Below, piece by piece: positions 5,397 through 10,405 of a DNA stretch of 10,405 bases (position 1 is its first letter; each line of letters begins with the position of its first letter). The translations under genes were made by a program, and so were the position numbers. The notes beneath the pieces are model-generated. The model was not told where the DNA came from, did no database searches, and saw only the letters and a program-made list of their open reading frames with translations. This stretch comes from an uncultured Oscillospiraceae bacterium. Lineage in GTDB: Bacteria > Bacillota > Clostridia > Oscillospirales > Ruminococcaceae. The stretch is taken from assembly GCA_900543295.1 (NCBI GenBank), contig UQQY01000074.1, positions 1 through 10,405 of the forward strand, given 5' to 3'.

Positions 5397-6641
5397 TTGT
5401 CTATGGATGAGCTTTGCTACTGGATCTGGCTTTCTCAGTGCTTTGCTTATGGCAGTACAATGCCTGCAAGGCTTTTGGAGGTTTGTCCCTCGCCAAAATC
5501 ACTGTATGAAATGGATGAGACGGAGCGCAGGTCGCTTGGTTTTTTACAGCCGCGGGATTTAAACGCGCTGTCGCACACTTCGCTTTCTCTCGCACAGCGC
5601 ATTGAACAGGAGTGTGTCCGTTATAAAATCCGTATTCTTCCAATGAACGATCCGGATTATCCAAACCGGCTTCGCCATATCTATGGGCCGCCGGCCGTTC
5701 TGTATGCATTGGGCGACGTCTCCGGACTCGACGATGAGGCTGTCATTACGATAGTCGGAACAAGGGATGCGGACGAATACGCATTGACTGCAACGGAATA
5801 TCTGGCGGACGGAATTGCCCGCGCAGGCGGCGTTATTGTCAGTGGGTGCGCGGTGGGAATTGATACTGCTGCGCATCGTGCGGTGGTTGAAGCCGGAAAG
5901 CGGACAATCGCAGTGCTTGCCTGCGGCATTGATGTGAATTATCCTGCCGAAAGTGCAAAACTTAAACGCAGGATTTTGAATACAGGCGGTGCGATCCTTT
6001 CAGAGTATCCGCCGGGAACTTCGGCTTCGCCCAGAGCTTTTCCGGTGCGCAACCGTCTGCTTGCCGGATTGTCTGTCGGCGTTTTGGTGACGCAGGCACC
6101 TCTGCGCAGCGGCGCGCTTTTAACGGCGGGACATGCCGTCGATCAGGGAAAGGAGCTCTTCTGTCTGCCGCCGTACAGCATTTTTGACCCTGCGTATGCA
6201 GGCGTTATCCGTTATCTGCGTGACGGCGCGACCCCTGTCTTTTCACCGGAGGATGTTCTGCTTCCGTTTTATGCGGCTTATTCGGAAAAGCTCGATCTGG
6301 GTGCGCTCTCCGGTGATATTGCAAGCCGCAAGGTTATTCTGGGGATGAGCAGTCAGGCCGCTGCGCCGAAATTGCCGGAACGCCAGAAATCTTTGCAGGA
6401 TGCCGAAAAAAAGAAAGAGCGTCTTGAAAAAGCACAAAAAAATCCGGAAACAATGTTTGATGAATTGCATGGTTTGGTGTATAATCAATTAGATACCCGT
6501 CCAATGAGCATTGACGAGCTGGCGGTTGCCTGTTCGCTTGATGCGGGCACGCTTTTTTCGATTCTGACAGATCTTGAACTGGATGGGTTTGTCTCTCCGA
6601 TTGGCGGGGGGCGTTATGAAAAAGCGGAAGAAAAAGCATGA
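5397..6641 (+). CDS. dprA: DNA-processing protein DprA (Smf)
   Basis: DprA binds incoming single-stranded DNA in natural transformation and loads RecA on it; it is also widespread in bacteria not known to be competent. The 414 residues show an N-terminal helical region (about 1-60) and the extended Rossmann fold (about 80-290) with VGTR (120-123), SGCAVGIDTAAH (149-160), VLACGIDVNYP (173-183), LSEYPPGT (201-208), FPVRNRLLAGLS (215-226) and SGALLTAGHA (238-247). A lysine/glutamate-rich linker (about 328-350) precedes a winged-helix at about 352-410. Compared with the common family form, the GTN-LI segment is replaced by AGVIRYLRDGA (268-278). The start is TTG 5397, 8 nt after AGGA (5385-5388); ATG 5403 would be 14 nt away. 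It lies 13 nt after the methyltransferase and 23 nt before topA, the order usual in Firmicutes. Confidence 0.95.
   Translation: MSMDELCYWIWLSQCFAYGSTMPARLLEVCPSPKSLYEMDETERRSLGFLQPRDLNALSHTSLSLAQRIEQECVRYKIRILPMNDPDYPNRLRHIYGPPAVLYALGDVSGLDDEAVITIVGTRDADEYALTATEYLADGIARAGGVIVSGCAVGIDTAAHRAVVEAGKRTIAVLACGIDVNYPAESAKLKRRILNTGGAILSEYPPGTSASPRAFPVRNRLLAGLSVGVLVTQAPLRSGALLTAGHAVDQGKELFCLPPYSIFDPAYAGVIRYLRDGATPVFSPEDVLLPFYAAYSEKLDLGALSGDIASRKVILGMSSQAAAPKLPERQKSLQDAEKKKERLEKAQKNPETMFDELHGLVYNQLDTRPMSIDELAVACSLDAGTLFSILTDLELDGFVSPIGGGRYEKAEEKA
6457..6485 (+). promoter_or_regulatory. Candidate topA promoter inside dprA
   Basis: A perfect TATAAT at 6480-6485 stands 17 nt after TTGATG (6457-6462, four of six consensus bases). 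It lies in the dprA winged-helix coding region, about 180 nt before the topA ATG, and could give topA, trmFO and plsX a transcript of their own. Confidence 0.5.
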
Positions 6642-6649
6642 TTTCATAA
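6614..6649 (+). repeat. 8-bp inverted repeat across the dprA stop codon
   Basis: TTATGAAA (6614-6621) and TTTCATAA (6642-6649) are exact inverted copies with a 20-nt loop. The repeat spans the dprA TGA (6639-6641) and ends 5 nt before the topA ribosome binding site. It is AT-rich, weak, and has no T tract. Confidence 0.4.
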
Positions 6650-6664
6650 GACACGGAGGAAGCA

Positions 6665-8752
6665 ATGGCAAAAAAACTCGTTATTGTGGAATCGCCGGCA
6701 AAGGCGAAAACAATTAAAAAATATTTGGGAAGAACGTATGATGTGGTCGCTTCGATGGGACATGTCCGCGATTTGCCGAAGTCGAAGCTTGGCGTTGATG
6801 TGGAGCACGACTTTGAACCGAAGTATATCAACATCCGCAAGCAGTCGGAGACAATTAAAAAGCTGAAAGCTGCGGCGAAGGATAAGGATAAGATTTTTCT
6901 TGCAACGGACCCCGACCGCGAGGGAGAGGCCATTTCCTGGCATTTGGCGCATTTGCTCGATGTGGATTTAAAAGAGAAAAACCGCGTCACTTTTAATGAG
7001 ATTACAAAATCGGGCGTGAAAAGCGGCATGGCCGCGCCGCGTCGCGTGGACGAGAGTCTGGTAAACTCTCAGCAGGCGCGCCGCATTCTGGATCGTCTGG
7101 TTGGCTATAAATTAAGTCCGTTTTTGTGGAAAAAGGTCAAAAGCGGTCTTTCTGCGGGACGTGTGCAGTCGGTTACCGTCCGCATGATTGTAGACCGCGA
7201 GAATGAAATCCGCAGCTTCATTCCGCAGGAATACTGGACGATTGAGGCCTCTCTTTTGACCGATACGGCGGCTAAACCGTTCATCGCGAAGTTTTACGGC
7301 CAAAACGGCAAAAAGATGGAGCTTCATACAAAGGAAGAAACCGATGCAGTACTGGCTGATCTGAGAAATGCGGATTATGTTGTGGAATCTGTCAAGAAGA
7401 GCGTTCGTCAGAAGTCGCCTGCCCCGCCGTTCACAACTTCCACTATGCAGCAGGAGGCTTCGCGCCGTTTGGGCTTTCAGGCCAGACGCACGATGAAAGC
7501 TGCGCAGGAACTTTATGAAGGCGTAGACGTCGAGGGACTCGGCGCCGTGGGTCTGATTACCTATATGCGTACCGACTCTCTCCGGATTTCCGACGAGGCA
7601 AGGCAGGCAGCTGCGGCGTATATTGAAAAGACGTATGGCAGGGAATTCATCCCGCAGACGCCGCGTGTCTATAAGAGCCGGGATAATGCCCAGGATGCAC
7701 ATGAGGCGATCCGCCCCTCTCTTCCGGAGATTACGCCCGCAATGGTAAAATCAAGCATAACTTCCGATCAGTATAAGCTTTATAAGCTCATTTGGGAGCG
7801 CTTTATTGCAAGCCAGATGGCAAGCGCTCTGCTTGATACGGTAGCGGCGCAGATCGGAGCTGCCGGCTATACATTCAAAGCCTCTGGATTCACGGTAAAA
7901 TTTGCTGGCTTTACTGTGCTATATGAGGAAAGCAGAGACGACGATAAAGAGGAAAACAGCGTCTTGCCGGAGCTTGCGGAGCGCGATCATCTGATCGAGG
8001 ACGGCGTAAAGGGCAGTCAGCATTTTACGCAGCCGCCGCCGCGCTATACAGAGGCTTCGCTTATCAAGGAGCTTGAAGAAAACGGGATCGGCAGACCGAG
8101 CACCTATGCCGCGACGATTACGACGATTTTAGGACGAAACTATGTCGAGCGCGAGGGCAAGCAGCTCAAGCCGACCGAGCTTGGCGAAGTGACGACCAAG
8201 CTGATGAAGGAACATTTTTCGCAGATTGTAGACGCGGATTTTACCGCTAATATGGAAAAAGATCTTGATGAGATTGCGGACGGCGATAAACAGTGGACAC
8301 AGGTTCTGCACAGCTTTTACGACGGATTTGAAAAAGATCTTGAAAAGGCCGAGGCGGAAACCGAGGGAATAAGCTATCGCATTCCGGACGAAGAAACGGA
8401 CGTCGTCTGCGAGCTGTGCGGGCGGAAGATGGTAATTAAGCATGGCCGTTTCGGCAAATTTTTGGCCTGTCCCGGTTATCCGGAGTGTAAGAATACCAAG
8501 CGCATCGTCAACGAAATGCCGGGTGAATGCCCCTTATGCGGCGGAAAAATTCTTGAGAAGAAGTCGAAAAAAGGGAAAAAGTTCTTTGGGTGCGAGCACA
8601 ATCCTTCCTGCTCGTTCCTTTCATGGGATGCGCCGATCGAGGAACGCTGTCCTGTCTGCGGCAAAACGCTGTTAAAGAAGACAGGCCGCAGCGGGAAGAT
8701 TTACTGCTCGAACGAATCCTGCAATTACGAGAGAGGACTTAAAGAGGAATGA
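6665..8752 (+). CDS. topA: DNA topoisomerase I (type IA)
   Basis: Relaxes negative supercoils by nicking one strand through a 5'-phosphotyrosine and passing the other. The protein has 695 residues, close to the B. subtilis enzyme. The TOPRIM domain holds LVIVESPAKAKTIKKYLG (5-22, E9) and TDPDREGEAISWHL (81-94, D82, D84, E86). NSQQARRILDRLVGYKLSP (134-152) and SAGRVQSVTVRMI (163-175) belong to the core. The active-site tyrosine is Y300 in GLITYMRTDS (296-305), with R302 beside it; IGRPSTYA (475-482) is also conserved. Three C-terminal zinc-ribbon repeats begin at C582/C585, C622/C625 and C662/C665, each completed by two later cysteines. GGAGGA at 6655-6660 lies 4 nt before the ATG. The stop overlaps the trmFO start (ATGA), so translation is probably coupled. 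It may have its own promoter inside dprA. Confidence 0.98.
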   Translation: MAKKLVIVESPAKAKTIKKYLGRTYDVVASMGHVRDLPKSKLGVDVEHDFEPKYINIRKQSETIKKLKAAAKDKDKIFLATDPDREGEAISWHLAHLLDVDLKEKNRVTFNEITKSGVKSGMAAPRRVDESLVNSQQARRILDRLVGYKLSPFLWKKVKSGLSAGRVQSVTVRMIVDRENEIRSFIPQEYWTIEASLLTDTAAKPFIAKFYGQNGKKMELHTKEETDAVLADLRNADYVVESVKKSVRQKSPAPPFTTSTMQQEASRRLGFQARRTMKAAQELYEGVDVEGLGAVGLITYMRTDSLRISDEARQAAAAYIEKTYGREFIPQTPRVYKSRDNAQDAHEAIRPSLPEITPAMVKSSITSDQYKLYKLIWERFIASQMASALLDTVAAQIGAAGYTFKASGFTVKFAGFTVLYEESRDDDKEENSVLPELAERDHLIEDGVKGSQHFTQPPPRYTEASLIKELEENGIGRPSTYAATITTILGRNYVEREGKQLKPTELGEVTTKLMKEHFSQIVDADFTANMEKDLDEIADGDKQWTQVLHSFYDGFEKDLEKAEAETEGISYRIPDEETDVVCELCGRKMVIKHGRFGKFLACPGYPECKNTKRIVNEMPGECPLCGGKILEKKSKKGKKFFGCEHNPSCSFLSWDAPIEERCPVCGKTLLKKTGRSGKIYCSNESCNYERGLKEE

Positions 8753-10059
8753 GCGTTTCGGTGATCGGCGCGGGTCTTGCCGGATGCGAGGCCGCCTGGC
8801 AGCTTGCTTCCCGCGGAATACCGGTGGATCTTTTTGAGATGAAGCCCAAAAAGTATACGCCCGCGCATCATTATGCGGGATTTGCCGAGCTGGTGTGCTC
8901 CAATTCGTTAAAAGCCGCGCGGCTTGAAAGCGCAGCGGGGCTTTTAAAGGAAGAAATGCGGATGCTCGGTTCGCTGACGCTTGAAAGCGCGGCGCAGTGC
9001 ACGGTTGCCGCCGGCGGCGCTCTGGCTGTCGATCGAATCCGTTTTTCCGACTATATCACAGAAAAAATCCGCAGTCATCCGCTCATCACGGTCTGTGAAA
9101 AGGAGTGTACGGAGATTCCGGAAGGATTTTGCATTGTGGCGTCGGGACCGCTTACATCTGACGCGTTGGCGCAGACGATTGCAAACCGGCTGCACACCAA
9201 AGGACTGAGCTTTTATGATGCCGCCGCGCCGATTGTAACGGCAGAGAGTATTGATACCTCTGTTGCGTTTGCCGCTTCCCGATATGGACGCGGCGCGGAC
9301 GACTATTATAACTGTCCGATGAACAAAGAAGAATACGAACGGTTTTACGAGGCGCTCATTTCGGCGGAATCCGCGCCGCTGCATACATTCGATCAGGACT
9401 TTTCCGTCTACGAGGGGTGCATGCCGGTTGAGGTGATGGCGCGGCGCGGGATGGATACGATTCGATTCGGTCCGTTAAAGCCGGTCGGTCTGCGCGATCC
9501 GCGGACAGGTCATCGTCCGTGGGCGGTGGTGCAGCTTCGGCGGGAAAACGCAGAGGGTACGCTCTACAATCTGGTCGGCTTTCAGACAAATCTGAAATTC
9601 GGCGAGCAAAAGCGTGTGTTTTCCATGATACCTGGACTGCAAAACGCGGAGTTCGCACGTTACGGCGTGATGCACCGCAATACGTTTCTGGACTCGCCAA
9701 GACTTTTGGACAGTGCGTTCCGTTTCAAGACGGAGAATCGTATTTTCTTCGCCGGTCAGATGACTGGCGTGGAAGGCTATATGGAATCGGCGATGAGCGG
9801 CATCCTTGCCGGAAGAAATTTGAACCGCATTTTGCATGGGAAGGCGCCGCTTAAACTGCCGCGTGAGACGATGTGCGGCGCTTTAAGCGCCTATATTTCG
9901 GATCCGACTGTGGCAGATTTTCAGCCGATGGGCGCGAATATGGGCATTCTTCCGGCAATGGATGGACATATTCGGGATAAAAAGCAGCGTTATACGGCGC
10001 TTGCGCAGCGGGCGCTTGCCGCGCTTGGCAAGGTGCTGAAAGAGGAGGAAGAGGCATGA
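8749..10059 (+). CDS. trmFO: FADH2/folate-dependent tRNA (uracil-54-C5)-methyltransferase TrmFO
   Basis: Makes 5-methyluridine at position 54 of the tRNA T-loop using methylene-tetrahydrofolate and FAD, the alternative to the S-adenosylmethionine enzyme TrmA. The 436 residues match the family length. The N-terminal dinucleotide-binding motif is VIGAGLAGCEAAWQLA (5-20), with the acidic strand end E30. C50 lies in AELVCSNSLKAA (46-57), and the likely nucleophile C224 in YEGCMPVEVMARRG (221-234); both cysteines are conserved in the B. subtilis enzyme. Further signatures are RFGPLKPVGLRDP (239-251), NLVGFQTNLKFGEQ (274-287), FAGQMTGVEGYMESA (334-348) and FQPMGANMGILP (391-402). The ATG lies in the topA stop as ATGA; AGAGGA directly abuts it and GAGAGG is 12 nt away, which favours coupling to topA translation. 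It overlaps plsX in the same way. Confidence 0.97.
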   Translation: MSVSVIGAGLAGCEAAWQLASRGIPVDLFEMKPKKYTPAHHYAGFAELVCSNSLKAARLESAAGLLKEEMRMLGSLTLESAAQCTVAAGGALAVDRIRFSDYITEKIRSHPLITVCEKECTEIPEGFCIVASGPLTSDALAQTIANRLHTKGLSFYDAAAPIVTAESIDTSVAFAASRYGRGADDYYNCPMNKEEYERFYEALISAESAPLHTFDQDFSVYEGCMPVEVMARRGMDTIRFGPLKPVGLRDPRTGHRPWAVVQLRRENAEGTLYNLVGFQTNLKFGEQKRVFSMIPGLQNAEFARYGVMHRNTFLDSPRLLDSAFRFKTENRIFFAGQMTGVEGYMESAMSGILAGRNLNRILHGKAPLKLPRETMCGALSAYISDPTVADFQPMGANMGILPAMDGHIRDKKQRYTALAQRALAALGKVLKEEEEA

Positions 10060-10405
10060 AGGTTATTGTAGACGGTTTCGGCGGGGACAATGCGCCGCTT
10101 GCCGTTTTGGAAGGCTGCCGGATGGCTGCCGATGAATACGGCGTGGAGATTATCCTGACCGGCGATGAGCAAAAGCTCAGAGATTGCGCAGAAGAACACG
10201 GGATTTCGCTGGGCGGCATGGAAATTGTCCATGCGCCTTCCGTTATTCCTGTGGATGCGCATCCGCAGGATATTATGACCGAGTATGCCGATTCCTCCAT
10301 GGCGGAGGCTATGCGCCTGCTTGCTGCGGGAAAAGGCGATGCGGTCGTCTGTGCGGGCAGTACGGGCGCGATGGTGGTTTCCGCCTCTCTGATGGTGCGC
10401 CGTAT
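10056..10405 (+). CDS. plsX: Phosphate acyltransferase PlsX (partial, C-terminus off the window)
   Basis: PlsX converts acyl-ACP and phosphate to acyl phosphate, which PlsY then uses for glycerol-3-phosphate acylation, the first step of phospholipid synthesis in most Gram-positive bacteria. It is a peripheral membrane enzyme. The 116 visible residues open MKVIVDGFGGDNAPLAVLEG, a variant of the family's DAMGGD-AP, then show ILTGDEQKL (33-41), MEIVHAPSVIPVDAHP (55-70), DSSMAEAMRLLAAGKGDAVV (79-98) and CAGSTGAMVV (99-108), close to the usual SAGNTGA. About two thirds of the protein lies beyond the window. The ATG overlaps the trmFO stop (ATGA), with AGGAGG at 10043-10048 seven nt upstream, a strong site of its own. 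Its place after trmFO puts lipid synthesis on the topA-trmFO transcript. Confidence 0.94.
   Translation, partial: MKVIVDGFGGDNAPLAVLEGCRMAADEYGVEIILTGDEQKLRDCAEEHGISLGGMEIVHAPSVIPVDAHPQDIMTEYADSSMAEAMRLLAAGKGDAVVCAGSTGAMVVSASLMVRR

Noticed and set aside
6334..7029. Long minus-strand open frame (231 codons) across the dprA/topA junction
   Set aside because: It lies antisense to two clearly conserved proteins, has no plausible domain, and fits the expected shadow of their codon use.
7112..7702. Minus-strand open frame of 196 codons inside topA
   Set aside because: Antisense to the core and active-site region of topoisomerase I; no recognisable motifs and no convincing ribosome binding site.
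9851..10300. Minus-strand open frame across trmFO/plsX
   Set aside because: Antisense shadow of two recognised genes; low-complexity proline/serine-rich composition.
1..10405. Mobile element, prophage, CRISPR array, tRNA/rRNA gene or defence island
   Set aside because: No transposase, integrase, tandem repeat array, tRNA-like cloverleaf or defence domain was seen; almost all of the window is accounted for by conserved core genes.

Overview
This is an ordinary housekeeping stretch of a chromosome from a Gram-positive anaerobe-type Firmicute, most likely class Clostridia and probably near Oscillospiraceae/Ruminococcaceae. The evidence is the infC-rpmI-rplT cluster, the dprA-topA-trmFO order (trmFO is typical of Firmicutes), strong AGGAGG-type ribosome binding sites, near-consensus sigma-A promoters, and clade-like protein sequences. 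G+C looks close to one half. The organism call is an inference from protein resemblance and gene order; no 16S rRNA is present.

Layout. (1) 1-1242, minus strand: a biotin protein ligase with an N-terminal winged helix (birA, cut by the window edge), preceded by a flavin-reductase-like FMN-binding protein whose 3' end overlaps the birA start. (2) 1243-1504: a divergent intergenic region with a plus-strand extended -10 promoter, a weaker minus-strand one, and a roughly 115-nt leader that can form three small hairpins. (3) 1505-3222: a two-gene unit, an XRE-cupin regulator followed after 5 nt by an O-antigen-ligase-like (Wzy/WaaL family) membrane protein. (4) 3200-4566: the translation operon infC-rpmI-rplT. 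It has a perfect TTGACA-17-TATAAT promoter that overlaps the end of the membrane-protein gene, a leader of about 155 nt with an intrinsic terminator just ahead of infC, an ATC start codon for infC, and a terminator after rplT. (5) 4592-10405: a tightly packed colinear run of a SPOUT rRNA/tRNA methyltransferase (TrmH/RlmB family), dprA, topA, trmFO and the start of plsX. topA/trmFO and trmFO/plsX each share an ATGA.

How it works together. Most genes serve translation (IF3, L35, L20, two RNA methyltransferases), DNA handling (DprA, topoisomerase I) or lipid/biotin metabolism (PlsX; BirA, which would load biotin on acetyl-CoA carboxylase). The best-supported regulatory element is the infC leader. 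Its position and terminator fit the L20-dependent transcription attenuation known for Bacillus subtilis infC, and I can see a possible antiterminator pairing. I found no prophage, transposon, CRISPR array, tRNA or rRNA gene, toxin-antitoxin or defence locus. I do not see a previously undescribed system here. The items most worth a second look are the infC leader, the pairing of the XRE-cupin regulator with a membrane ligase, the structured leader before that pair, a possible frameshift at an A run between the flavin reductase and birA, and a candidate topA promoter inside dprA.
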